41,582 bases of DNA. Source: Parcubacteria group bacterium GW2011_GWA1_40_21 (GTDB lineage: Bacteria; Patescibacteriota; Minisyncoccia; Phycocordibacterales; GWA1-40-21). Made by a program: the position numbers and the translations under genes. Below the pieces are notes generated by a model. The model did no database searches. It was not told the origin of the DNA and saw nothing but the letters and a program-made list of their open reading frames with translations. The DNA is taken from positions 1 to 41,582 of the forward strand of contig LBYO01000003.1 in assembly GCA_000996205.1 (NCBI GenBank), in the 5' to 3' direction. This document shows, one piece after another, positions 10,326 through 19,370 of this stretch (its first letter is position 1; every line of letters begins with the position of its first letter).

Positions 10326-10901
10326 ATGAGTAGAAGAGATAAGGTTGTTTTTTTGGCTGGCAATAAGATCAATCTTAGGCCGCTATTAAAAAGCGATGCT
10401 GGCAAGTTATCGAGATGGATAAATGATCCCGAAGTAACTCAGTATCTTTCTGTGTATTTACCAATGTACGAAAAAGAGGAGATTGACTGGATAGAAAATC
10501 TCTCTAAATGCAAGCCTAATGATATTGTTTTGGGGATTGAAACCATCGCAGGCATTTTAATTGGAACAATAGGTCTTCATGGGACAAACTGGAAAGACAG
10601 AGCAACTAATCTTGGTATCTCTATTGGTGAGAAAAAGTATTGGGGAAAATGTTGCGGAACAGAGGCTGTATCGTTAATTATAGGTTATGCGTTTGAAACC
10701 CTGAATTTGCACAAAGTCTGTTTATCCGTTTTTGGTCACAATGAGCGAGCAATAAGATGTTACAAAAGATGCGGTTTTAAAACGGAGGGTTGCAGAAAAA
10801 AACAAATCTTCAAAAACGGTCGCTATGCAGATGAAATCTTAATGGCTGTATTTAAGGTCAACAAAAAAACAGAAAGGAGATCAAAATGGATAAAACAATA
10901 A
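10326..10901 (+). CDS. GNAT family N-acetyltransferase (RimJ/RimL-like)
   Basis: NKINLRPLLKSDAGKLSRWINDPEVTQYL...KYWGKCCGTEAVSLIIGYAFETLNLHKVCLSVFGHNERAIRCYKRCGF. Confidence 0.92.
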   Translation: MSRRDKVVFLAGNKINLRPLLKSDAGKLSRWINDPEVTQYLSVYLPMYEKEEIDWIENLSKCKPNDIVLGIETIAGILIGTIGLHGTNWKDRATNLGISIGEKKYWGKCCGTEAVSLIIGYAFETLNLHKVCLSVFGHNERAIRCYKRCGFKTEGCRKKQIFKNGRYADEILMAVFKVNKKTERRSKWIKQ

Positions 10902-11383
10902 TGTTAAGACCTCATCATTTTGGAGAAATATACGAGATTTTTGCAGGGTGGTTGTCCACGAAGTCAAGCGAAAAATACATCGATAGTTTGATTAAGAGAA
11001 AAATTGATTTTTTTGTTTCAAGCACAAATTATCCCCAGGAAACAATAAATAAACTAAAAGATATCCTTTTGAATTTTTTTTCCAATGATGACATTCTTGT
11101 CGTTTTCAAAAAGGGACCGGACAGCATATGTAATTCCGGATGCTTATTGTTTAATAAGGAATCGATTGCTAGTGCTGACAGCGAGTGTGTTAAAATCGCT
11201 AAAATGATGACCATTGCTGAACTTTGTGAAAAAGAAAACCCCAAAGAAGATGTTTTAATGGAAGAAATTTTTGAGATAGAGATAGGAAAAAAATACAGAA
11301 AGGAAGAATTAAAGTCTAAGATGATTCACGTCTTTCAGAAGTATAGAAAAATCTATTGGAAACGTTTAATTAGTGAAAATTAA
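10886..11383 (+). CDS. Hypothetical protein, possibly DUF1284-like (LRPHH..., GPDSICNSGC)
   Basis: 16-nt overlap with GNAT gene, SD aaaggag; LRPHHFGEIYEIF and VVFKKGPDSICNSGCLLF resemble DUF1284 motifs. Confidence 0.55.
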   Translation: MDKTIMLRPHHFGEIYEIFAGWLSTKSSEKYIDSLIKRKIDFFVSSTNYPQETINKLKDILLNFFSNDDILVVFKKGPDSICNSGCLLFNKESIASADSECVKIAKMMTIAELCEKENPKEDVLMEEIFEIEIGKKYRKEELKSKMIHVFQKYRKIYWKRLISEN

Positions 11384-11419
11384 TTTTGCCTCATAAGCAA
11401 GATAAGAGTGCTGGTATTG

Positions 11420-11463
11420 AGAGTTCACTCGTGTATTAAATTGCACGGTGAACTCTTTTTTAA
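11420..11463 (+). terminator. Rho-independent-like terminator
   Basis: agagttcac ... gtgaactct followed by tttttt. Confidence 0.7.
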
Positions 11464-11490
11464 TTGTAATTTTTCTAATATGTAAAATAT

Positions 11491-11509
11491 TTGGACATCA
11501 GATGTCCAA
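11491..11509. promoter_or_regulatory. 19-nt perfect dyad (TTGGACATC A GATGTCCAA), candidate operator upstream of uvrB
   Basis: Directly upstream of TTGTCT-17-TATAGT promoter; imperfect copy at 10004-10022. Confidence 0.6.
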
Positions 11510-11514
11510 GTTTA

Positions 11515-11543
11515 TTGTCTATTTACAAAGACGGCGGTATAGT
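11515..11543 (+). promoter_or_regulatory. uvrB promoter TTGTCT-17-TATAGT
   Basis: 17-nt spacing; ATG 7 nt after the -10 box. Confidence 0.65.
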
Positions 11544-11550
11544 GTGAATC

Positions 11551-13701
11551 ATGCAAAAATTTAGACTTAAATCCGAATTCAAGCCGGCGGGAGATCAGCC
11601 GAAGGCGATTGAATCTTTGGTGAGCGGACTTAAAAAGGGTATGCGTCATCAGACACTTCTCGGGGTCACCGGCTCGGGAAAGACTTTTACCGTTGCCAAT
11701 GTTATTGAGAAAATTCAGAAGCCGACTTTGGTAATTGCTCACAATAAGACTTTAGCGGCTCAACTCGCGCAGGAGTATCGGGATTTTTTCCCGAATAATG
11801 CCGTGCATTATTTTGTTTCTTATTATGATTACTATCAGCCGGAGGCCTATATGCCGATTACCGATACTTATATAGAAAAAGAGGCGATGATAAATGAAGA
11901 GATTGACCGCCTCCGCCACGCTTCCACGCAAGCGCTTCTGACTCGCCAAGATGTTATCATTGTCGCTTCGGTGTCTTGCATTTACGGGCTCGGTTCTCCC
12001 GAAGAATACGAGAAAGTGAATATGAAGATTGAGAAAGGAATGAAGATAAGCCGAAATGAATTTATAAGGTCGCTTGTCGCGATTTTCTACGAAAGGACGA
12101 ATGCCGATCTTTCTCCCGGAATGTTTCGGGCGATAGGCAACGCGATTGAAATAATGCCGGTTGATGAAAGAGTGATTTGTCGGATTGAAATTTCGGGTGA
12201 AAATATTGAGAATGTCAAAAAGATTGACGCGGTGTCCAGAAGTTTTATCAGAGATATTGACATTTTCTATCTTTTCCCAGCCAAGCATTTCATCACATCT
12301 GAAGACCAAAAGAAAAAAGCGATTAAGAGCATAAAGACTGAAGCTGGGGAAAGGGTCAAGGAATTGGAAGCGGAAGGTAAGAATCTTGAAGCGGAAAGAC
12401 TAAAAAGAAGAACGAATTACGATTTGGCTCTCATAAGAGAAGTCGGATATTGCAATGGTATAGAAAATTATTCAAGGCATTTTTCGGGACGAGCGCAGGG
12501 TGAAGCGCCAGACACTTTAATCTCCTATTTTCCGCGGGCTACTCCGCATGGAAATGCGAACGCCCAAGGAAGCGCTGACTTTCTAACTATAATAGATGAA
12601 TCCCATGTGACCGTTCCGCAAATCGGTGGAATGTATGCGGGCGACGCTTCAAGGAAAAAAACCTTGATTGAACACGGTTTCAGGTTGCCGTCCGCGGCGG
12701 ACAACAGACCTCTCAAGTTTAATGAATTTGAAGAGAGAATCGGACAAGTGATTTACACTTCCGCGACTCCTGCCGAGTATGAATTCAAAGTAAGCGGGCA
12801 GGTGGTGGAACAGGTCATTAGGCCGACGGGGCTTATTGATCCTATGGTGGAAGTGAGGCCGATAACGGGAAGCGGTGATAAAAACCCCCACACCTTGACT
12901 GCAAAGTATAATATTCTGCGACAAAAAAAAGATAAGCAATCCCAAGTCAATAATATAAAGTATTCTACGCAAGGTGAAGGGGTAAATTACAAAGGTCAGA
13001 TTGCCGACTTCATCGCCGAAACAGAGAAAGCGGTGAAGCGAGGCAATAGAGTGATTGCCACCACGCTGACGAAAAAAATGGCGGAAGACTTGAGTGAATT
13101 TCTTAAAGAAAAAGGAGTGAAAGCGGAGTATCTCCACAGCGACATAAAGACCATAGACAGGATTGAACTATTGACTGAATTTAGAAAAGGGAAGTTTGAC
13201 TGTATTGTCGGGGTTAATCTTTTGCGAGAAGGATTGGATTTGCCGGAGGTGTCGTTCATAGGAATACTTGATGCGGACAAAGAAGGATTCTTGCGTTCCG
13301 AAACTTCGCTCATTCAAACTATCGGCCGCGCCGCGAGAAATGTGGAAGGAAGGGTAATTTTGTACGCCGACAATATTACAGGTTCAATGGAAAAGGCGAT
13401 AGGCGAGACCGAAAGAAGAAGAGAGATTCAGCTTGAATACAATAAGAAGCACAACATCACGCCGAAAACCATAATCAAGAAAATACACAGCATCACCGAC
13501 GAAATGGAGAGCCGACACCAGAAGACCGTAAAAACGCTTCTTGAGATTGATAAAAAATTATACGAAAAAAATCCGACAAAATTGATTAAGGAAAAAACCA
13601 AGCAGATGAATGATGCCGTGAAAATTCTGGATTTCGAGACTGCTGCAATCATCAGGGATGAAATCGTGGCAATTACAAAAGAACTGGAATCAAAAAAATG
13701 A
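11551..13701 (+). CDS. uvrB: Excinuclease ABC subunit UvrB
   Basis: GVTGSGKTFTVANVI, YYDYYQPEAYMP, IDESHVT, TSATP, LREGLDLPEVS, QTIGRAARN, C-terminal UVR tail. Confidence 0.97.
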   Translation: MQKFRLKSEFKPAGDQPKAIESLVSGLKKGMRHQTLLGVTGSGKTFTVANVIEKIQKPTLVIAHNKTLAAQLAQEYRDFFPNNAVHYFVSYYDYYQPEAYMPITDTYIEKEAMINEEIDRLRHASTQALLTRQDVIIVASVSCIYGLGSPEEYEKVNMKIEKGMKISRNEFIRSLVAIFYERTNADLSPGMFRAIGNAIEIMPVDERVICRIEISGENIENVKKIDAVSRSFIRDIDIFYLFPAKHFITSEDQKKKAIKSIKTEAGERVKELEAEGKNLEAERLKRRTNYDLALIREVGYCNGIENYSRHFSGRAQGEAPDTLISYFPRATPHGNANAQGSADFLTIIDESHVTVPQIGGMYAGDASRKKTLIEHGFRLPSAADNRPLKFNEFEERIGQVIYTSATPAEYEFKVSGQVVEQVIRPTGLIDPMVEVRPITGSGDKNPHTLTAKYNILRQKKDKQSQVNNIKYSTQGEGVNYKGQIADFIAETEKAVKRGNRVIATTLTKKMAEDLSEFLKEKGVKAEYLHSDIKTIDRIELLTEFRKGKFDCIVGVNLLREGLDLPEVSFIGILDADKEGFLRSETSLIQTIGRAARNVEGRVILYADNITGSMEKAIGETERRREIQLEYNKKHNITPKTIIKKIHSITDEMESRHQKTVKTLLEIDKKLYEKNPTKLIKEKTKQMNDAVKILDFETAAIIRDEIVAITKELESKK

Positions 13702-13751
13702 ACATTATAATCTAAAAAGACGAAGTCCCGTAAATGTCTTCGTGTTGCGGG

Positions 13752-13814
13752 GATGAAACTGCCGCAATAATAAGAGATGAAATAAAGGAGTTGGAGAATG
13801 ACTCTAATAAATAA
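13752..13814 (+). pseudogene. Partial duplicate of the uvrB 3' end (DETAAIIRDEIKELENDSNK*)
   Basis: Closely matches uvrB C-terminus DFETAAIIRDEIVAITKELESKK and its DNA. Confidence 0.65.
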
Positions 13815-13881
13815 AAAAATCCTGTGCTTACTTTGCCCGCTTGAGCATTTCAACACAGAATTTATATGAAAGTTTTACTGA

Positions 13882-14286
13882 TTATATCCTTGAGACATCA
13901 ATCAGTTTCTTGCAATACGACATTTGTCTCGTAACATATTTTCTGTACTCTTTTCTTTTATCAATCGAATCATCATCTAATATGTGTTCTGCGAATTGGC
14001 TAGGATTTTTATTAGAAATTTCTTTTACTTCAAGATTTCTATGGTTTATAATTTGTCCCCCAATGTGAACCTTTCTGAAATCACTTGGTAAATATTCCAA
14101 ATCAAAGTCTTTCAATTTTTCATAAAAAATTTCCATCCTTAAGAAAGACTCTACTATAACAATGTCCCTTTCTTCATTTGGAATGTCAAGATAGAATTTT
14201 TCATCAAGTTCATTAAACATTTCCATAATTTTTCGAACTACCAATTCCATCACTTCTTCCTTCAGATTTAAAATTTGAACAGGCAT
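13882..14286 (-). CDS. Hypothetical protein
   Basis: 134-aa ORF with upstream aaggagga (reverse strand); no confident family. Confidence 0.65.
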   Translation of the reverse strand: MPVQILNLKEEVMELVVRKIMEMFNELDEKFYLDIPNEERDIVIVESFLRMEIFYEKLKDFDLEYLPSDFRKVHIGGQIINHRNLEVKEISNKNPSQFAEHILDDDSIDKRKEYRKYVTRQMSYCKKLIDVSRI

Positions 14287-14424
14287 TTTAATCCTCCTTC
14301 TGCTTACGCATTCAATTTTAACGAAGAGGCAAAAAACGCTTTTTACCCCTAACTTATTCTCATCAAAGATTATAACCTTATTGTGATTTTGTCAACGCCG
14401 TGATAAGCTTGGCTATAAAATTTT

Positions 14425-17001
14425 ATGGACAAAAAAGAAGATAAAATCATAGTCAAAGGGGCGAGGACGCATAATTTGAAGAATATTACGGTGGAGATGC
14501 CGCGCAATAAGATGGTGGTTTTTACTGGGCTTTCCGGATCGGGGAAGTCGTCTCTCGCGTTTGATACTATTTTCGCCGAAGGACAGCGCCGATATGTGGA
14601 ATCACTCTCTTCTTACGCCCGCCAATTCATTCGCCAGATGCAGAAGCCGGATGTGGATGAAATAATCGGACTCTCGCCGGCGATTTCTATTGACCAGAAA
14701 TCAAGGTCCAACAATCCGCGTTCAACTGTAGCGACTATTACGGAAATCTACGATTATATGAGGGTTCTTTTCGCGCGCATCGGAAGACCTCATTGCCTCA
14801 TTTGCAATAGAGAAATTAAAAAACTGTCCAACGAGGAAATACTTGAGACGATTATTGAAACAGTGTCGTCAATTGACCTTTCCAAGAAGAGCAAAAAAGT
14901 GATGGGGGTGGATATTAACGGCGAGAAAATAAAAATTTTTTCGCCTGTCGTTGTGGGCAGAAAGGGAGAATACTATCAGCTACTTTACGATTTGCTCGCG
15001 AAAGGCTATGAGACAGTGATGATTGACGGGCAGATTAAAAAACTCCGCGATCAGATAATTCTCACCAAAACCAAAAAGCATAATATAGATGTTCTGGTGG
15101 ACGAATTCTTCTTGAGCGAATTTGATTTGTCCAAAGAAAACACTCGCGAAAGATTATCCGAAGCGATTGAAAAAGCGATAGAAGAATCGGGCGGGTTTCT
15201 GAAAATCGTCACGGCGGAAAGCGAGAAAATGATGTCGGTGAAATTTATGTGCCCTTATGACGGATATTCTTATCCTGAAGTCGAGCCGCGTCTTTTCTCC
15301 TTTAATTCTCCTTATGGGGCGTGTCATGAATGCAAAGGATTGGGAACAAGACACTTTTTCGGCGAGGAGCCTTGTCCGGTGTGCCACGGCGCGCGGCTTC
15401 GAGAAGAGGCGCTTCATGTCCTTCTTGGAGGGGTGAATATAGTGGAATTGGCGGGGAAGTCAATCGCCGATTCCAAAAAATTTTTTGATACTGTGAAGCT
15501 GACCGATCGGGAGAAAAATATTTCCAAAGTGGTGATGAAAGAAATACAGGCCAGACTTCAGTTTATGATTGATGTCGGCATTGAATACTTGTCGCTTGAT
15601 AGAAGAGCGCACACTCTCTCCGGCGGAGAAGCTCAGAGAATTCGTCTGGCATCCCAGCTTGGCTCGGGACTCGTGGGAGCCTTGTATGTCTTGGACGAGC
15701 CGACTATCGGACTTCACCCGAGAGATAATGACCGTCTTATAAAAACTCTTTTGAATTTGAGAGACATCGGCAACACTATCCTCGTCGTTGAGCACGACGA
15801 GGATACGATTTATTCTTCTGACTATATCGTAGACATAGGTCATGGCGCGGGAGTCCATGGCGGAAATGTCGTAGTGTCCGGATATTTGGATAAGCTTTTG
15901 ACGGAAAAGAAGAATTCATCCGGTTCAATAACACTGGATTATCTAAGAGGTGAAAAAGTCATTGATTTTCCGGAAAAAAGAAGGACATCGGAAAAAGGTG
16001 AAATCAAAATAAGGGGAGGAAAAATTTTCAACATAAAAAATTTGAATGCTGACTTGCCGCTCGGAAAACTCGTCTGTATCACTGGAGTTTCCGGCTCGGG
16101 CAAGTCCTCTTTCATCTATGAAATTTTGCATAAGAATCTCCAAGCCCGTCTTGAAAGAAGATACAGGACGAATGAGGTGTTTAATTGCAAATCATTTACC
16201 GGCTCGGAATATTTAAGTCGCACTATTATGATTGACCAGTCAGCAATAGGAAGGACTCCACGCTCAAATCCTGCGACTTACACCGGCGCTTTCACTTTCA
16301 TAAGAGATATGTTCGCGGCTACGAGCGAAGCGAAAGCCAGAGGGTGGAGAGCTAATAGATTTTCTTTCAATGTCAAAGGCGGGCGATGCGAGACTTGCCA
16401 AGGAAACGGAATGATTGAAGTGGAAATGCATTTCTTGCCGACCGTCTATGTGTCGTGCGATGTCTGCGGAGGTAAGCGGTTTATGAAAGAAACGCTAGAG
16501 GTAAAATTCAAGAAAAAAAGCATCTATGATGTCCTTCAAATGACTGTGGAAGAAGCGCTGGAATTTTTTGAAGATATTCCGGCAATTTCTGACAGACTGA
16601 AAAGTCTGAACGATGTCGGGCTTGGCTATTTGGAATTGGGGCAATCGGCGACGACACTCTCCGGCGGGGAAGCGCAAAGAGTGAAAATTTCTTCCGAGCT
16701 TTATCGCGCCGGCCTGCAGAGGACAATATATCTTTTGGATGAGCCAACCATCGGACTTCATTATGAAGATGTGAAAAAATTGATTGAGATACTTGAGAAG
16801 TTGGTTCATAAAGGCAATACTGTGGTCGTCATTGAGCATAATATGGACTTGGTCAAAAACGCCGATTATGTGCTTGACTTCGGTCCCGAGGGCGGTTCGG
16901 GTGGCGGGGAGGTGGTAGCCAAAGGAACACCGGAAGAAATCGCTAATTCTACAAAATCTCATACGGCTAAATATTTGAGAAAGGCGCTGAAAAGGAAATA
17001 A
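14425..17001 (+). CDS. uvrA: Excinuclease ABC subunit UvrA (compact)
   Basis: Two Walker A ([27 protein letters not shown]), two LSGGEAQR signatures, CETCQG...CDVCGG zinc site. Confidence 0.97.
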   Translation: MDKKEDKIIVKGARTHNLKNITVEMPRNKMVVFTGLSGSGKSSLAFDTIFAEGQRRYVESLSSYARQFIRQMQKPDVDEIIGLSPAISIDQKSRSNNPRSTVATITEIYDYMRVLFARIGRPHCLICNREIKKLSNEEILETIIETVSSIDLSKKSKKVMGVDINGEKIKIFSPVVVGRKGEYYQLLYDLLAKGYETVMIDGQIKKLRDQIILTKTKKHNIDVLVDEFFLSEFDLSKENTRERLSEAIEKAIEESGGFLKIVTAESEKMMSVKFMCPYDGYSYPEVEPRLFSFNSPYGACHECKGLGTRHFFGEEPCPVCHGARLREEALHVLLGGVNIVELAGKSIADSKKFFDTVKLTDREKNISKVVMKEIQARLQFMIDVGIEYLSLDRRAHTLSGGEAQRIRLASQLGSGLVGALYVLDEPTIGLHPRDNDRLIKTLLNLRDIGNTILVVEHDEDTIYSSDYIVDIGHGAGVHGGNVVVSGYLDKLLTEKKNSSGSITLDYLRGEKVIDFPEKRRTSEKGEIKIRGGKIFNIKNLNADLPLGKLVCITGVSGSGKSSFIYEILHKNLQARLERRYRTNEVFNCKSFTGSEYLSRTIMIDQSAIGRTPRSNPATYTGAFTFIRDMFAATSEAKARGWRANRFSFNVKGGRCETCQGNGMIEVEMHFLPTVYVSCDVCGGKRFMKETLEVKFKKKSIYDVLQMTVEEALEFFEDIPAISDRLKSLNDVGLGYLELGQSATTLSGGEAQRVKISSELYRAGLQRTIYLLDEPTIGLHYEDVKKLIEILEKLVHKGNTVVVIEHNMDLVKNADYVLDFGPEGGSGGGEVVAKGTPEEIANSTKSHTAKYLRKALKRK

Positions 17002-17013
17002 TTATTTTTTATA

Positions 17014-18267
17014 ATGATTCCAATCAATCAAACTAAAAAACTTCCTGACGCGGCGGGGGTGTATTTATTCAAGAAGGGAAAAGAAATACTTTACATAGGG
17101 AAAGCTACTTCGCTCAGAGACAGAGTGAGGAGTTATTTCAGTGCGGATTTGGCAAACACAAGAGGTCAATTTATCGTGGATATGGTCGGCAAAGCGGAAA
17201 AGATTGATTATTTCAAAACTGATTCCGTCTTGGAGGCGATTATTCTTGAATCCAATCTCATAAAAAAATACCAGCCGAAATACAATACCAAAGAGAAAGA
17301 CGATAAAAGCTACAATTATGTCATCATTACCAAAGAAGATTTTCCTCGCGTCTTGCTTATTCGCGGGAGGGAGCTTGAAGCTAAAGTCGGCGGGGTTCAC
17401 GAATTAAACATAAAATACAAATTCGGTCCGTATCCGAACGGGTCGGCTATAAAAGAAGGATTGAAAATAATAAGAAAAATTTTTCCTTTCAGAGACAAGT
17501 GCAATCCTTCCAAGGGGAGTCCTTGGAAACCGTGTTTCAACAGACAGATAGGTCTTTGTCCGGGAGTCTGCTCGGGTGAAATATCAAAGACCGATTATGC
17601 TGACACAATTCGCAATATCAAAATGTTTTTTGAAGGGAAAAAGAAAAATCTTATTAAAAAACTTGAACGACAGATGAAAGAATTCGCCAAGAATCGGGAG
17701 TTTGAGAAAGCCGGCAAAGTCAAGAAAACATTATTCGCCTTGAATCACATCCAAGATGTCGCATTGATAAAAAAGTCGGAAGAGGAAATCGTTGAAAATG
17801 TTTTCAGTCGCGGGGCAGTTTTCAGAATGGAAGCGTTTGATGTCGCTCACATAAGCGGGACAAATACGGTCGGGGCGATGGTTGTTTCGGAAAATGGCGA
17901 GCTGAAAAAATCGGATTATCGCAAGTTTAAAATAAGGGGCGTTAAAATTCCCAATGACACCGCCACTCTTAAAGAAATCTTGGAAAGAAGATTAAAGCAC
18001 AAAGAATGGCGTTTGCCCGATGTAATTGTTTATGATGGTGGAATCGCCCATAGAAACGCCGTTCTGGAAATTTTTAAAAAAGATTTGGGTGAAAATCACG
18101 GAATGAAAATTATCGGAGTAGTTAAAGACGAAAGGCACAAGCCGAAGAAGATAATCGGCGAGGCAGAAATAATCAAAAAACACAAAAAACAAATACTCCT
18201 CTTAAACAGCGAAGCGCACCGCTTCGCGATCAGTTTCCACAGACAGTTGAGAAATTTGAATCGTTAA
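17014..18267 (+). CDS. uvrC: Excinuclease ABC subunit UvrC (C-terminally short)
   Basis: GIY-YIG N-terminus (PDAAGVYLFKKGKEILYIGKA), UVR motif, RNase H-like catalytic part VIVYDGG...AHRFAISFHR. Confidence 0.93.
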   Translation: MIPINQTKKLPDAAGVYLFKKGKEILYIGKATSLRDRVRSYFSADLANTRGQFIVDMVGKAEKIDYFKTDSVLEAIILESNLIKKYQPKYNTKEKDDKSYNYVIITKEDFPRVLLIRGRELEAKVGGVHELNIKYKFGPYPNGSAIKEGLKIIRKIFPFRDKCNPSKGSPWKPCFNRQIGLCPGVCSGEISKTDYADTIRNIKMFFEGKKKNLIKKLERQMKEFAKNREFEKAGKVKKTLFALNHIQDVALIKKSEEEIVENVFSRGAVFRMEAFDVAHISGTNTVGAMVVSENGELKKSDYRKFKIRGVKIPNDTATLKEILERRLKHKEWRLPDVIVYDGGIAHRNAVLEIFKKDLGENHGMKIIGVVKDERHKPKKIIGEAEIIKKHKKQILLLNSEAHRFAISFHRQLRNLNR

Positions 18268-18391
18268 ATAAATCAATTTTTATCTACCCTCAATTTCCCA
18301 TCCGCTTACGGCAGGATTCATAATCCGTCAAAAACATATCTCTAATTCGCGCGAATGGTAGAATAGATTTGTATTCAGTATAATGTTGATT

Positions 18392-18604
18392 ATGAAAGAA
18401 AAAGAATTGGAAAAAATTTTGAAAGCGCTTGCAAACAAATGCCGCCTTTCTATTTTGAAATATCTCAAATCTGAAGGTTCGGCTTCGGTTGGAGATATTG
18501 CGAGTGAAATCAAGCTTTCGTTCAAGGCGACCTCCAAGCATTTGATGATTCTTTCGCATGCCGATATTGTGGAAAAAGAACAAGTCAGTCTGACTATGAT
18601 ATAA
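18392..18604 (+). CDS. ArsR-family winged-helix regulator, apparently truncated
   Basis: LEKILKALANKCRLSILKYLKSEGSASVGDIASEIKLSFKATSKHLMILSHADIVEKE; continues in frame past TAA as SLSKENHPIVKKLFELL*. Confidence 0.7.
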   Translation: MKEKELEKILKALANKCRLSILKYLKSEGSASVGDIASEIKLSFKATSKHLMILSHADIVEKEQVSLTMI

Positions 18605-18821
18605 AGCCTGTCAAAAGAAAATCATCCTATTGTTAAAAAATTGTTTGAGTTGCTCTAGTCTCTAATTCGCGCGAATAGGCGAATAGTATGAAAATAATTG
18701 GATAGTGATCGTGGCGGGCGAATGGGACTTTGCGCGCAAGACTGTCGGCGATGTGTCAGCGGTGGGGGCAGTCTATGCGTTAAAATTTTACAAGCTCTTA
18801 ATTTATGTTAAATTGAAGCCT

Positions 18822-19196
18822 ATGAAATACGAAGAAGCGAAAAAACTTTTAGATATTTACGGTGAAGCGTGGTTGAAACAAGATCCGGAACTTATTCTTA
18901 CAATTTTTACTCCTGACGCCGTTTACGATGATTCTAAAGAACCGGAAAATCATGGACATAATGAAATCAGATATTATTGGGTCAATAAAGTCATCGGCGA
19001 ACAAAAAGATATTAAATTTAAATTGCTTAATGTGTGGACGGATAGGAATGAAGTTATCGCTGAATGGGATGCCGAGTTTGTTGATATAAAAAGAAATTTG
19101 CGCGTACAGATGCGAGAAATCGGGATTTTTACGACCAAGGACGGAAAATTCAGCTCGTTGCGCGAATATTATAAAACAACAAAAACACCTCTTTAA
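18822..19196 (+). CDS. SnoaL/NTF2-like domain protein
   Basis: YGEAWLKQDPELILTIFTPDAVYDD...GHNEIRYYW...AEWDAEF. Confidence 0.75.
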   Translation: MKYEEAKKLLDIYGEAWLKQDPELILTIFTPDAVYDDSKEPENHGHNEIRYYWVNKVIGEQKDIKFKLLNVWTDRNEVIAEWDAEFVDIKRNLRVQMREIGIFTTKDGKFSSLREYYKTTKTPL

Positions 19197-19241
19197 CCTT
19201 TCATTCCGATTTTTTTCAGTGTATCATATGATTATATTTAC

Positions 19242-19360
19242 CTTGAATCACTAAACTCCGTTATGAGCGGAAACTTGCGGAGCGCGGCTGGCGAGGAGAG
19301 AGCAATCCGTCAGCCGACGGATATGTGTGTTCCGCGAATAATGGAGTTTCGTGATTCACA
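19242..19360. repeat. Palindromic element family B, copy 1
   Basis: ttgaatcactaaactccgttatgagcggaaacttgcggagcgcgg ... ataatggagtttcgtgattca; its left end matches the reverse complement of 25985-26033. Confidence 0.85.
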
Positions 19361-19370
19361 ATATTTATTT

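Noticed and set aside
17503-17530. Small hairpin tccaaggggagtccttgga in uvrC as another inserted element
   Set aside because: Only a few extra residues (SKGSPW) and very short arms; could be chance.
18210-18232. gcgaagcgcaccgcttcgcg palindrome in uvrC
   Set aside because: Encodes the conserved EAHRFAI motif; palindromy is coincidental to a conserved sequence.
18601-18660. Stop-codon recoding in the ArsR-like gene
   Set aside because: The stop is TAA; TGA and TAG/TAA act as normal stops elsewhere (e.g. uvrB ends TGA), so no evidence for an alternative code.
19263-19370. GatC N-terminal extension
   Set aside because: Encoded by the family B palindromic element; GatC homology begins at MIELKDIEKLAELS.
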